The notes beneath the pieces were generated by a model. The model did not search any database, was not told where the DNA came from, and saw nothing but the letters and a program-made list of their open reading frames with translations. Of a DNA stretch of 64,000 nt, positions 53,569-63,254 are shown in pieces. Origin of the DNA: Pirellulaceae bacterium (GTDB lineage Bacteria; Planctomycetota; Planctomycetia; Pirellulales; Pirellulaceae); contig JAHDXO010000008.1 in the NCBI GenBank assembly GCA_023382975.1, forward strand, positions 1 to 64,000, given 5' to 3'. A program made the translations under genes and the position numbers. Each line of letters starts with the position of its first letter. Within the stretch, counting starts at the first letter, position 1.

Positions 53569-56049
53569 ATGTTTGCCAGAACGGAAGTCAGCAAGGGTTG
53601 GCTGGTTCTTTCGTTGTGGGTCGCATGCTGGCCCACAACGGGTCTGGCCGGCGATCCGCACGAGATCGGGGAGAACATCGCGCTGGGCAAGGGTTATCGT
53701 TTGTTTCCGGCGCCGAACTACGGCCTCTGCACCGATCCCGGCGATGCGCAGCAGTTGACCGATGGTCAAACGACCGACCAGTATTTCTGGACGCAGACCG
53801 GGACGGTCGGTTGGCAGAGCGTAGCCTATGCGACGATCACGGTCGACTTGCAGGAAATTCAGCCGATTCGCGGCGCGTCGCTGACCACCGCTGCTGGAAC
53901 AGCCGGGGTCACTTGGCCGATGGCGGTGCAGATCCTGGTCAGCGACGACGGCAGGACGTTCCACGACGCGGGGGACTTGGTCGGGTTGGATCAGCAAGTC
54001 CGCGGCGCGTGGCCCGAAGGCTACGCGATCCGGCGACTCGGGACCGACCAACTCCGCACCCGCGGACGTTTCGTCCAGTTCGTGTTGATCCCGTTGCCGG
54101 GCGGACCGTACCTCTTCACGGACGAAGTTCAAGTGCTCCGCGGCCCGGACGCTTGGCGCGACACTCCGCCGGATCCCGCGACCGCGACGGATGCCCGACG
54201 CGTGTACGAGCAAGGCCGGTTGGCACGTTCGATCCGGCACCGCTGGCAAGCGGATCTAGCAGGCCTCGAACGAGCGATCGAAGGCAGCACGGTCGACGCT
54301 CCTCAACGCAGTGCTTTTCTCCAGCGGTTGCAGGGTTTGCGAAAGGCGGAACCCGATTTGATCGCTGACGCCGAAGCGTTCCGCGCCGTCCTGCCGATCG
54401 GCAAGCGTCATGCCGAGTTGTTCGGGCTGAACGCGGCCCTTTGGCGGGCGAAGGGCCACGACAACTTGGCTGTCTGGGCTGCCAACCCCTGGGATCCGCT
54501 GGAATTGTTCGCGCCGCCCGAATCGGCCACCGGGGTGGTGTCCGTCGATACGATGCTGGGCGAGCATCGCGCGGCAACGGTCAATCTTGCCAACAGCACC
54601 GACTCGCCGCTCGACTTGCGGCTGCGGTTTGACGCGGAGTCGGATTCACCGTTTCCGGCTTGTGTGCGCTTGCACCAAGTCGTCTGGACTGACACCGCAC
54701 AGGGCATTCCCGTTGCCTCCGCGCTGCCGGAACTTGCCCGCGATGCGGACGGTTGGCGAGTGACGGTGTTGCCCGGCTTGGTGAGCCAAATCTGGATGAG
54801 TTTCCGTCCGTCCGACGAGTCGCCAGGACGGCACGAGGGCGATCTAGTGATCGAAGGCGCCGGAATCGCCCCGGCGCGAGTGCCGCTCGCTTGGCGCATC
54901 TGGCCGCTGCGAATGCCGCAGGAGAAGAGCCTGTGGCTGGGCGGCTGGAGCTACACCGACGCGGCCAGTCGCTACGGCGTGACGGCGGAGAACCGCGAGG
55001 AGTTCATCCAGCATCTACAGCAACGGTGCGTCAATGCGCCCTGGGCCAGTGCGGCGGTGCTGATGTCGTTCGAGTTCGATCCGGCGGCCCCTGAGAAGAT
55101 CCGGCTGGACACCTCGGCCCTCGACCGCTGGATCGATCTCTGGCCCGATGCCAAGACGTACATGGTGTTTCTGTCCGTCGCGCATTACTCGGGCACGATC
55201 CGCAGCTCGCTGGGCGGCGCCGACATCGGTTCGCCCGAATTCCAGCGGCGAGTCGGAACGTGGATTACGGCGTGGGTCAAGCATCTGCGGTCGCGAGGCA
55301 TCGAAGCCAACCGATTGGCGCTGTTGATCCACGACGAACCGCACGAAGGTTCCGACGTGACGGCTCTGCTGGCTTGGGCGCGGGCTATCCAGGCCGCGGA
55401 ACCCGACGTGATCGTCTGGGAGGACCCGACCTATCGCGATCCGGCTGCCGCGCCCGCCGAGGTATTCGAGGTTTGCGATATCCTCTGTCCCAACCGACCC
55501 ATGTGGTTGGAGCGAGGCGACGCTTTCCGCGACTTCTATCGGAACCAGCAACGTCGCGGTCGCACGCTGCAGTTCTACTCGTGCAGCGGACCGGCCAAGC
55601 TGCTCGATCCGTACAGTTACTACCGGTTACAGGCGTGGCACAGTTGGCACGTCGGCGGCACGGGTTCGTTCTTCTGGGCCTTTGGCGACAACAGCGGCGC
55701 GTCGTCGTGGAACGAGTATTTCGCCAAGGGCGGTCCGTACACACCCTTGTTCCTGGACGAGACTACCGTTACCGCCGGCAAGCAGATGGAAGCGATCCGC
55801 GAGAGCAGCCAGGATTACGAGTACTTCGTCATGCTCCGCAAGGCAGTCGAGCAGGCTCGAGCCGCCGGGCGCAACGACGCGGCGGTGGAACGCGGCCAAA
55901 AACTTCTGGACGAGGCCGCCGCCGAAGTGCTGATGGCCGAAGGCGCCGCCGGGCTGAAATGGCACGATGCCAAAGACCGCGGAATCGCCGATCGAGTCCG
56001 CACCCAGATCCTCGAAACCCTAACCGCCCTGCAGCCGGTCTCGCCGTAG
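53569..56049 (+). CDS. exported GH123/DUF4091-like protein with N-terminal discoidin-type domain
   Basis: An 826-residue protein with a signal peptide (about 1-27). Residues about 35-190 resemble a F5/8 type C (discoidin) carbohydrate-binding domain (NIALGKGY, LTDGQTTDQ, ITVDLQEIQPIRGASL). The C-terminal half has the DUF4091 pattern of GH123-like glycosidases: LLIHDEPHEGSD, then YRLQAWHSWHVGGTGSFFWAFGDNSG and DYEYFVMLRKAVE. It is likely a periplasmic or surface glycosidase; the sugar is unknown. GGGAGAGAG before the ATG supports this start. Confidence 0.8.
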   Translation: MFARTEVSKGWLVLSLWVACWPTTGLAGDPHEIGENIALGKGYRLFPAPNYGLCTDPGDAQQLTDGQTTDQYFWTQTGTVGWQSVAYATITVDLQEIQPIRGASLTTAAGTAGVTWPMAVQILVSDDGRTFHDAGDLVGLDQQVRGAWPEGYAIRRLGTDQLRTRGRFVQFVLIPLPGGPYLFTDEVQVLRGPDAWRDTPPDPATATDARRVYEQGRLARSIRHRWQADLAGLERAIEGSTVDAPQRSAFLQRLQGLRKAEPDLIADAEAFRAVLPIGKRHAELFGLNAALWRAKGHDNLAVWAANPWDPLELFAPPESATGVVSVDTMLGEHRAATVNLANSTDSPLDLRLRFDAESDSPFPACVRLHQVVWTDTAQGIPVASALPELARDADGWRVTVLPGLVSQIWMSFRPSDESPGRHEGDLVIEGAGIAPARVPLAWRIWPLRMPQEKSLWLGGWSYTDAASRYGVTAENREEFIQHLQQRCVNAPWASAAVLMSFEFDPAAPEKIRLDTSALDRWIDLWPDAKTYMVFLSVAHYSGTIRSSLGGADIGSPEFQRRVGTWITAWVKHLRSRGIEANRLALLIHDEPHEGSDVTALLAWARAIQAAEPDVIVWEDPTYRDPAAAPAEVFEVCDILCPNRPMWLERGDAFRDFYRNQQRRGRTLQFYSCSGPAKLLDPYSYYRLQAWHSWHVGGTGSFFWAFGDNSGASSWNEYFAKGGPYTPLFLDETTVTAGKQMEAIRESSQDYEYFVMLRKAVEQARAAGRNDAAVERGQKLLDEAAAEVLMAEGAAGLKWHDAKDRGIADRVRTQILETLTALQPVSP

Positions 56050-56378
56050 AACCTTACCCGAATTCGCGCGAATTCGGAGCGATGTCCGTCGAAACGTATG
56101 TAGCTCAATCTCGGCTGCTGACCAAGATCCGTCACAAGATGGGCGGGGGACGCTCTTCGTGAGTCCCAAGGGACTTGTCGTCAACCTTTTTGGGTTGACT
56201 TTTCAAAGACAACCTTTTTAAGTTGACCTGCCTCGTCCGCACCGCGAAGTCTCCTCGAACTGGTCGATGACCGCATCGATGGCCGAATGCCCCGCGCCTC
56301 AGTGCCTTGACGCGATGAACGCGTTCCGGTAGACCATCGGGTGGTTGCAGAATCTTTGGCTGGATGGAGCGACGGCAC
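56050..56378. other. intergenic region with nested inverted repeats
   Basis: No gene is supported. A 14-base palindrome, AGTCCCAAGGGACT, lies at 56162-56175. A hairpin with arms GTCAACC/GGTTGAC spans 56180-56199 around a TTTTTG loop, and a near-copy of the same text (ACAACCTTTTTAAGTTGACC) follows at 56209-56228. These could be a transcription stop for the upstream gene or an operator for ovoA. Confidence 0.5.
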
Positions 56379-58514
56379 ATGGCGGACGAGCCTCTGAAAG
56401 ATGGTTTGGATCTCAGGAACACTCGAACCATCATCCTGAACGAAGACGATGCTGCGGCGAAACGCGAAGAGATCAGGCGGTACTTTCACGCAACGTTCAG
56501 CCTGGACGAGCAGTTGTACGACACCCTGGCCTCGGAAGACGCCTTCTACTTGCGGCCCGAGCCGTTGCGGCATCCGTTGATTTTCTATCTCGGGCACACC
56601 GCGGCGTTTTACATCAACAAGCTGATCGTCGCCCGGATTGCCAACGACCGGATCAATCCTCGGTTCGAATCCATGTTCGCCGTCGGGGTCGACGAAATGT
56701 CGTGGGACGATCTGAACGCGGCGCACTACGACTGGCCGACGGTGGGCGAGGTCAAGGCGTACCGCGACACGGTGCGTGCGCTGGTGGACGAGACGATCCG
56801 GACACTGCCCCTGGCGATGCCGATCGATTGGGACAATCCGTTCTGGGTGATTCAAATGGGCATCGAACACCAGCGGATCCATCTGGAGACGTCGTCGGTG
56901 ATTATTCGCCGCCTGCCGATCGAGATGGTTCGCCAGCTTCCTCTGTGGAGCATCTGCCCGACGACCGGCGATGCGCCGACGAACGAACTGATCGCGGTCG
57001 CCGGAGGCCGAGTCGTTCTGGGGAAGTCCAGAAACCATCCGCTGTACGGCTGGGACAACGAGTTCGGCCACCAGGAGAGCGACGTTTGGGACTTCGCAGC
57101 CAGCCGGTTTCTGGTTTCCAACCGGGAGTACCTGGACTTCGTCGAAGACCACGGTTACGAACAAGAGCAGTTCTGGACGCACGAAGGATGGCGATGGGTC
57201 GGCTACTCCAAGGCCCGGCATCCGCTGTTCTGGATCGACTCGCCGGACGGTTACCGGTTCAGGACCATGGCTCAGATCATCGACATGCCCTGGGATTGGC
57301 CCGTCGAGGTGAACTATCTGGAAGCCAAGGCGTTCTGTAACTGGCTGGCGGCCAGGACGGGAAAATCCATCCGTCTGCCCACCGAAGCCGAGTGGTATCG
57401 GCTGCGCGACTTGCACGACATCCCGGACCAGCCTTACTGGACGAAGGCACCTGGAAACATCAATCTGGAACACTGGGCGTCGTCGTGTCCTGTCAGTCAA
57501 TTCCGCTTCGGCGAGTTCTTCGATCTCATCGGCAACGTGTGGCAATGGACGGAGACTCCGATCACCGGCTTCGACGGCTTTCAGGTCCATCCGTATTACG
57601 ACGATTTCTCGACGCCCACGTTCGATACGCAGCACAATCTGATCAAGGGCGGTTCGTGGATCTCGACCGGCAACGAGGCGACTCGCGATTGTCGCTACGC
57701 GTTTCGAAGACACTTTTTTCAGCACGCAGGACTGCGCTACGTGCAATCGGAGCAACCGCTGACCATGCCTGAAACTATGTACGAGACCGACGCGGCCGTG
57801 TCGCAGTATTGCGAATTCCACTACGGCAAACCGTACTTCGGAGTGTCCAGTTTCCCGGCGAGATGCGCCGCGATTTGCAGCCACTACACCGGTCAGCGTC
57901 CGCGTCGAAAAGCGCTTGATCTAGGTTGCGCCGTCGGCCGGGCCACGTTCGAGTTGGCGAAGGACTTCGACCATGTCACCGGGATCGACTTCTCGGCCCG
58001 CTTCATCCGCGTGGCTCTGCAATTGAAAGAAAAAGGCGTGGCGCACTTTGAACTCGTGGAAGAAGGCGAGATCGTTTCTTACCACGAGGCATGCCTGTCC
58101 GACTTGGGCCTCGACCAGTTTGCCGACCGCGTTGAATTCTTCCAAGGGGACGCTACGAACCTGAAGCCTCAGTTCACCGGTTACGACCTGGTTCTGGCCG
58201 CCAATCTGATCGATCGGCTACACGACCCCGCGGCATTTCTGGAGACGATTCGCGAGCGTTTGAATCCGGGGGGCGTGCTGATCCTCACCTCGCCCTACAC
58301 CTGGCTGGAAGAGTTCACAAAAAAAGAAAAGTGGCTGGGTGGGTTCCGCAAAGGCGGTGAACCGTACCTGACCTTGGACGCTCTCGGCGATCTGTTGAAG
58401 CCGCACTTCGAGATGCTCGACGCGCCGCAAGACTTGGAGTTCGTCATCCGGGAAACGCGACGGAAATTCCAGCACACGGTCGCGGAACTGACCGCCTGGA
58501 CGCGCGTCTCCTGA
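56379..58514 (+). CDS. ovoA: ovothiol synthase OvoA (5-histidylcysteine sulfoxide synthase with methyltransferase)
   Basis: A 711-residue three-part enzyme. The N-terminal DinB-like domain and following FGE-type domain carry the iron site: His73 (LGHTAAF) and the HxxxHxE motif with His164, His168 and Glu170 (EHQRIHLE). The sulfatase-modifying-factor-like part shows LPTEAEW and GNVWQW and GGSW. The C-terminal 200 residues are a SAM-dependent methyltransferase (DLGCAVGRATFELA). This arrangement is that of OvoA, which joins cysteine sulfur to histidine and then methylates the product of the later lyase step. The start at 56379 is preferred because GGAG lies nine bases upstream; an ATG 15 bases earlier is possible. 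The lyase OvoB was not found in the window. Confidence 0.9.
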   Translation: MADEPLKDGLDLRNTRTIILNEDDAAAKREEIRRYFHATFSLDEQLYDTLASEDAFYLRPEPLRHPLIFYLGHTAAFYINKLIVARIANDRINPRFESMFAVGVDEMSWDDLNAAHYDWPTVGEVKAYRDTVRALVDETIRTLPLAMPIDWDNPFWVIQMGIEHQRIHLETSSVIIRRLPIEMVRQLPLWSICPTTGDAPTNELIAVAGGRVVLGKSRNHPLYGWDNEFGHQESDVWDFAASRFLVSNREYLDFVEDHGYEQEQFWTHEGWRWVGYSKARHPLFWIDSPDGYRFRTMAQIIDMPWDWPVEVNYLEAKAFCNWLAARTGKSIRLPTEAEWYRLRDLHDIPDQPYWTKAPGNINLEHWASSCPVSQFRFGEFFDLIGNVWQWTETPITGFDGFQVHPYYDDFSTPTFDTQHNLIKGGSWISTGNEATRDCRYAFRRHFFQHAGLRYVQSEQPLTMPETMYETDAAVSQYCEFHYGKPYFGVSSFPARCAAICSHYTGQRPRRKALDLGCAVGRATFELAKDFDHVTGIDFSARFIRVALQLKEKGVAHFELVEEGEIVSYHEACLSDLGLDQFADRVEFFQGDATNLKPQFTGYDLVLAANLIDRLHDPAAFLETIRERLNPGGVLILTSPYTWLEEFTKKEKWLGGFRKGGEPYLTLDALGDLLKPHFEMLDAPQDLEFVIRETRRKFQHTVAELTAWTRVS

Positions 58515-58546
58515 CACTTTTTTCTCGGCCGATGCTTAGCCGATGC

Positions 58547-59191
58547 TTAGATCGCTTCGATGTGCAGCGAACGCTTGCGTCTTTCCTTGCGGCGCACGTC
58601 GTCCAGAAGCGTGGCGACGCGCTTCACGTCGTCGATCCCGCGCATCCAAAGTTCGGGATGAGTCCGATCCGACGAGACGATCTTGATCGTTCCAACACCC
58701 AGCATCCGCTCGATAATTCCCTGTTCGACCGCAACATCGTCAATGTCGATGACCTCGATCCGATCGGTCGTGCGTTTCAACAAACCCGATTCGTGAATGA
58801 AGCGTTGACTGGTCAGATGGTACTTCACCGCCAGCTTGCGGTACGCCAATTGAAGTGCAAAGGTGACCCACAGTCCAACCGCAATCAGAAGGTATGCCCA
58901 CCAGGTTGCTTGACCACCAATCCCTGTACCGAGGATGGCAATCGGTGCGATCAACGTCCAAGCGGCGGCCAGAATCCACTTGCCGATCATCGCGCGGGAT
59001 GAAAACGTTCCCTGCCAGAGCTTCTCCTCCTGCTCGCTTGCATCCGATTGACGATCTTCAGCGGCTTGTCGCAATCGGTCCCCGGGCGATGGTCCGCCCG
59101 CCGTTTCGCTCGTCCGGTCTCGTTTCGATGCGTCCGATTGGTTGCCTTGAGGAGGTTCGTACCCTGTGCGGTCGTTCGCGTCGTCGCTCAT
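58547..59191 (-). CDS. bacterial PH-domain (DUF304) membrane protein
   Basis: A 214-residue protein. The N-terminal 70 residues are Asp, Ser, Arg and Gln rich and probably disordered. Two membrane helices follow (about 88-108 and 112-132), then a bacterial PH-like domain (YRKLAVKYHLTSQRFIHESGLLKRTTDRIEVIDIDDV). AAAGG lies eight bases before the chosen ATG; a longer start 12 bases upstream is also possible. Function unknown. It is convergent with ovoA. Confidence 0.82.
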   Translation of the reverse strand: MSDDANDRTGYEPPQGNQSDASKRDRTSETAGGPSPGDRLRQAAEDRQSDASEQEEKLWQGTFSSRAMIGKWILAAAWTLIAPIAILGTGIGGQATWWAYLLIAVGLWVTFALQLAYRKLAVKYHLTSQRFIHESGLLKRTTDRIEVIDIDDVAVEQGIIERMLGVGTIKIVSSDRTHPELWMRGIDDVKRVATLLDDVRRKERRKRSLHIEAI

Positions 59192-59440
59192 GGATCTGCC
59201 TTTCATCGTCTTCGAGAGAGCTTCCAACCCGGGGGCATTATACTGGTTTCGGGATTTTGGCGTCAGCTCGGGGCTGGGTGCTTGGCTCATTTTCGTACCT
59301 CGACGCCCGTCCCATTTCCGCAAAACTCGGATATAATCCAACCATGTCAGGTTTCCGGGGCACCGAGCGGCTGCCGCTTGGTCAACGCCGCGCGACCGAA
59401 CTCAGAGCCCCGTACTTTGTTGAACAGGTCTTGCCAACTG

Positions 59441-59899
59441 ATGAAATGCCCCTTCTGTGAAGTCGACCGGGACAAGGTGACGGATTCCCGGGCCAGCGAG
59501 GACGGCAGCGCGATTCGGCGCCGGCGTCATTGTCTGAACTGCGACCGGCGGTTTACGACGTACGAGCGCTACGAACGGACGACACTGCAGGTGGTGAAGA
59601 AGAACGAAGTGCGGGAACCGTTCGAGCGGGAGAAGATTCGCAGCGGTCTGGAACGCGCCTGCTGGAAGCGCCCGATCAGTGCCGAGCAGATCGAGGCGAT
59701 TGTTACGGCCGTCGAAACAGAGGTCTTCGACGACTTTGAGGACGAGATCGACAGCCGGGTTTTGGGCGAGATGGTCATGGACCGTTTGCGGACCTTGGAC
59801 CAGGTGGCTTTCGTGCGGTTCGCCAGCGTGTACCGCGAATTCAAGGATGTTCGCGATTTCGTTCAGGAACTGCAACCGATGCTGCAGCAGCGCCAGTGA
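59441..59899 (+). CDS. nrdR: transcriptional repressor NrdR
   Basis: A 152-residue protein with an N-terminal zinc ribbon (CPFC...CLNC with DSRASEDGSAIRRRRHC) and an ATP-cone domain (VVKKNEVREPFEREKIRSGLERACWKRPI). This is full-length NrdR, which represses ribonucleotide reductase genes according to nucleotide levels. No ribonucleotide reductase gene or NrdR box is visible in the window. Confidence 0.95.
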   Translation: MKCPFCEVDRDKVTDSRASEDGSAIRRRRHCLNCDRRFTTYERYERTTLQVVKKNEVREPFEREKIRSGLERACWKRPISAEQIEAIVTAVETEVFDDFEDEIDSRVLGEMVMDRLRTLDQVAFVRFASVYREFKDVRDFVQELQPMLQQRQ

Positions 59900-60056
59900 G
59901 CGCCGCGGCCATCGACAGACACGCCGTCTCGGTTTCGCGTCTCGTCGCTCCGCCTCGACTGCGGTTCCCGACAAGCGGCAAGAACTGCTTAGCGGCGGGA
60001 ACGCCTTTCGACGCGCCCGCCGCTATGCTCTCCAATCGCTCCCGAGTCAGCAGAGA

Positions 60057-61718
60057 TCAAGGAATTACGAAGACCATCCCCGTCACGGCACCAGCTTGCA
60101 GCAAGGCGCCCCGAGGGCTGATGGGCACCGGGGGAAGCAGCCTCGGCGCACAACTTCCCGGACGGTAGTAGCCCAACGGGTATTGGCACTCGTTCGGCGG
60201 ATTCATTCCCACTTTGTAAGGCAGCATGGCCACGTTCAGGAAGAAGTGCGCACCGGACAGGACCGGTTCGGTAATCGGGCCCGTGGTGTGGCCGTAACGT
60301 TCCAGCATCCGCTCTTCAAAATACAGCGGCTTGTGACACAATGCCGAGGCCTTCCAGGTGAACGACACCGGTTGCCAGACGCGGGGCGTGTACTGTTCGT
60401 TGCCCAGCATGCATTCCGTCGGAACTTGCCACCAAGCGGCCAGAAAACACGTTTCGTCTTCGCCCAGTTGTCCCAAGGCGATCGTCTTGGTGCTGCCGTT
60501 CTCTTGTTGGACGTCGATGCGGCGGTTGTGGATGTTCACCACGCGACCTTCCGCCAGAACGCTGCCGTTGCGGTCGCGCCAGACCCGCGAGGGCATTCGG
60601 CGCAGTTGATTCTGGGCGGCTTCGCTCTCTTCTTCCGCGCTCTTGGCATCGGGCTTGAACGAAGCCGTGATGTCCAACGAGATGTTGCGGATCGAATTCT
60701 GCCTGAGCGCCAATCGTGCCGCCTCGCATTTCTCGTCCTCCTTGCAGCAATCCCGGTCGTTGTAGATCCGCTGGCAATCCCCCGCGGAGCGTTCTCCGCC
60801 AGGTATCACCGACGGCGAATCGACCGACGGAGCGGGCGCGGCCAAGGGCGGCGTTGGCTCGCTCGACCAGGGCTGCTTTGCCTTGGGGGCAGCAGAAGCT
60901 GGCGGCTGAGGTGCGGGCCGTGACGGAGCAGGGTTGAAATCGGGCAGCGCTGGCTGAGATTCCGGCAACGCGGGTTGCACGGGCAACGGTGCCGGGACTG
61001 GCAGGTCGTCCATACCGGGCAACTGCGGATCTTCGACAACATCCGCCGGCCGACTCGGTTCCGAGCCCTCGTAGGGCGGAAGCAATTGGTCCAGCGTCGG
61101 AAGCAACGAGGAAGGCTCGTCGCCTGCCGCCTCACCGGCCGGTTGGTATCGGGAATCGCGGTTTTGCGCGAGCCGGTCGCCAAACGGATCTTGAAAGGCA
61201 TCCGCGGGCTGCTGATGAGCCACGGTACGCACGGACGACGGCGATTCGACCATGCCAAGCCCGTTGGCTGCCGTCAAGGGAATCGAGCCGTCCTCGCTCG
61301 CCGCCGGTGTCTCGGCAGGCGTGCGGCTTCGCCACCTGAGCACGCCGGAACTGGTGCTGGTGCTGGCTACGCTGTCTTGGCGGCTTTGACCCCAGCCCTC
61401 GCGCACCAATCGCAACGTGCTGGACGAACTCTCCGATGCAGCAACCGCATCCGTTGGGCCGCCGGGGCGTTCCGGCGACCAGATCGGACGCGCGTCCTCT
61501 GGCTGGTTCAGCGTCCGCGGCGCCGGTTGAGACTGGCTTCGAACTTCGGACGGCAACATCAACAGGCCGCCGCAAAGGAGTCCGGCGGCAATCCACCAAC
61601 GGCCCGACGCCAATCCGGCTCGAACGTCGCGCCGCTCGGACGGGTCGCTAATTCCCGTCGCTTCCCGGTGCAGATTCGACACTGTAATTCGGTGCTTCCT
61701 GCGTGATCGCAATGTCAT
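60057..61718 (-). CDS. exported Pro-rich protein of unknown function overlapping guaB
   Basis: A protein of up to 553 residues. A hydrophobic stretch near residue 45-60 ([15 protein letters not shown]) could be a signal or anchor. Residues about 65-330 are Pro, Ser and Ala rich. The C-terminal half has an SHD1-like region ([32 protein letters not shown]) typical of planctomycete exported proteins, followed by a Cys-containing domain ([18 protein letters not shown] and [20 protein letters not shown]). The start is uncertain: ATG 61718 overlaps the end of guaB by 71 bases, and a GTG at 61682 would shorten the overlap. Confidence 0.72.
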   Translation of the reverse strand: MTLRSRRKHRITVSNLHREATGISDPSERRDVRAGLASGRWWIAAGLLCGGLLMLPSEVRSQSQPAPRTLNQPEDARPIWSPERPGGPTDAVAASESSSSTLRLVREGWGQSRQDSVASTSTSSGVLRWRSRTPAETPAASEDGSIPLTAANGLGMVESPSSVRTVAHQQPADAFQDPFGDRLAQNRDSRYQPAGEAAGDEPSSLLPTLDQLLPPYEGSEPSRPADVVEDPQLPGMDDLPVPAPLPVQPALPESQPALPDFNPAPSRPAPQPPASAAPKAKQPWSSEPTPPLAAPAPSVDSPSVIPGGERSAGDCQRIYNDRDCCKEDEKCEAARLALRQNSIRNISLDITASFKPDAKSAEEESEAAQNQLRRMPSRVWRDRNGSVLAEGRVVNIHNRRIDVQQENGSTKTIALGQLGEDETCFLAAWWQVPTECMLGNEQYTPRVWQPVSFTWKASALCHKPLYFEERMLERYGHTTGPITEPVLSGAHFFLNVAMLPYKVGMNPPNECQYPLGYYRPGSCAPRLLPPVPISPRGALLQAGAVTGMVFVIP

Positions 61719-63129
61719 GGGGGTGATTCTCCCTGACCGATGCCGACGAGACCTGGATGAACTGCGTATCCGTTCGCAGTTGTTCAATTGTTCGAGTACC
61801 GCAGTACCCCATCCCGGCTCGCAAACCACCGACCAGTTGGTAAACAAAGTCGCTCAACGGACCCTTGAAGGGGACTCGCCCCTCTACTCCTTCGGGAACC
61901 AGTTTGCCGGTCCCAGTCACGTTCGTCTGTCGATAACGTTCACTGGACCCCTTCACCATGGCGCCCAACGATCCCATCCCTCGATACGCCTTGAATGTGC
62001 GTCCTTGGTACAGAATCGTTTTCCCCGGACTCTCTGCCAAACCGGCAAACAAACCGCCGATCATCGCCGAGTGAGCCCCGGCGGCGATCGCTTTGGTCAG
62101 ATCGCCCGAGTAGCGAATGCCTCCGTCGGCAATGACGGGGACGTCGCTATCCTTGGCTGCTTTCGCCACTTCGTAAATCGCCGTGACCTGGGGAACCCCC
62201 ACTCCCGAGACCACGCGGGTCGTGCAGATCGAACCGGGCCCAATCCCGACTTTCACGGCGTCGGCACCGGCTGCGATCAAGTCCTGGCATCCCTCCCTGG
62301 TTGCCACGTTTCCCGCGACGACGTCGATGTCCCATCGCCGCTTGATTTCTCGTACTGTCTCGATCACGTTGGACGAATGACCGTGAGCGCTGTCGACGAT
62401 AAGCACATCCACGTCTTTTTCGATAAGGCTTTGCGCTCGGTCGTAGTCCCTGACCCCGATGGCGGCTCCCACTCGCAAACGACCTTGCCGATCCTTGCAA
62501 GCATTGGGGAACCGCTTCATCATGTCGATGTCTTTGATCGTGATCAGTCCTGTCAGAACATAATTTTCGTCAACCAGCAGAAGTTTCTCCACTTTTTTAG
62601 CCGTTAAAATTTTCTCAGCCTCTTCAAGCGTTACTTCTCCCCTAGCTGTCACAAGGTTTTCTTTCGTCATAACCTCCGAAACCGGAATATTCGTCCGTTC
62701 GAGAAACCGCAGGTCGCGGCGCGTCAAGATGCCAGCAAGCCGCCTGTCCGGGTAGGTAATGGGGATTCCCGAGACGTTGTGCTGATCCATCATGTGACGT
62801 GCATCCGCCACGGCCGCGTCTGGTGGCAACGTGACGGGATCGAAAATGATGCCGTTCGCACTGCGTTTCACCCGGTTCACTTCTTCCGTCTGGGCATCGA
62901 CCGACATGTTCTTGTGGATCACACCCAATCCACCGACTTTGGCTAGTGCGATTGCTAGCTCGCTTTCGGTAACCGTATCCATCGGCGAACTGACGAGTGG
63001 GATGTTCAGCGGGATCCGTTTGGTCAGTCTGGTTCGGACATCCACGTCGGCAGGTACGATCTCGCTGTACCGGGGAAGCAACAGGACATCGTCAAAGGTG
63101 ATTGCTAGCGGGGCGAATTTATTGTCCAT
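61648..63129 (-). CDS. guaB: inosine-5'-monophosphate dehydrogenase
   Basis: A 493-residue IMP dehydrogenase. The catalytic cysteine is Cys302 in [20 protein letters not shown]. Two CBS domains (about 95-205) are inserted in the barrel ([24 protein letters not shown]). The active-site flap ([18 protein letters not shown]) is complete. It makes XMP from IMP in guanine nucleotide synthesis. The ATG at 63129 is chosen because it gives the normal N-terminus ([20 protein letters not shown]); the open frame extends further without family support. Confidence 0.97.
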   Translation of the reverse strand: MDNKFAPLAITFDDVLLLPRYSEIVPADVDVRTRLTKRIPLNIPLVSSPMDTVTESELAIALAKVGGLGVIHKNMSVDAQTEEVNRVKRSANGIIFDPVTLPPDAAVADARHMMDQHNVSGIPITYPDRRLAGILTRRDLRFLERTNIPVSEVMTKENLVTARGEVTLEEAEKILTAKKVEKLLLVDENYVLTGLITIKDIDMMKRFPNACKDRQGRLRVGAAIGVRDYDRAQSLIEKDVDVLIVDSAHGHSSNVIETVREIKRRWDIDVVAGNVATREGCQDLIAAGADAVKVGIGPGSICTTRVVSGVGVPQVTAIYEVAKAAKDSDVPVIADGGIRYSGDLTKAIAAGAHSAMIGGLFAGLAESPGKTILYQGRTFKAYRGMGSLGAMVKGSSERYRQTNVTGTGKLVPEGVEGRVPFKGPLSDFVYQLVGGLRAGMGYCGTRTIEQLRTDTQFIQVSSASVRENHPHDIAITQEAPNYSVESAPGSDGN

Positions 63130-63254
63130 GAGAATCAAAGAGCGTTTGGAGGCAAGGAAGTTCAAGACGTTCGGCAAGCCAAGCATTATGGCGGCGCAAA
63201 CGGCTGCTGGCAACTTGCCCGGAGCGGAGACTGGGTTCGCTGGAATGCGCTGTC

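Noticed and set aside
53392-54249. Minus-strand frame over the DUF4091 gene
   Set aside because: The plus-strand protein has a signal peptide and recognisable domains; the antisense frame has none.
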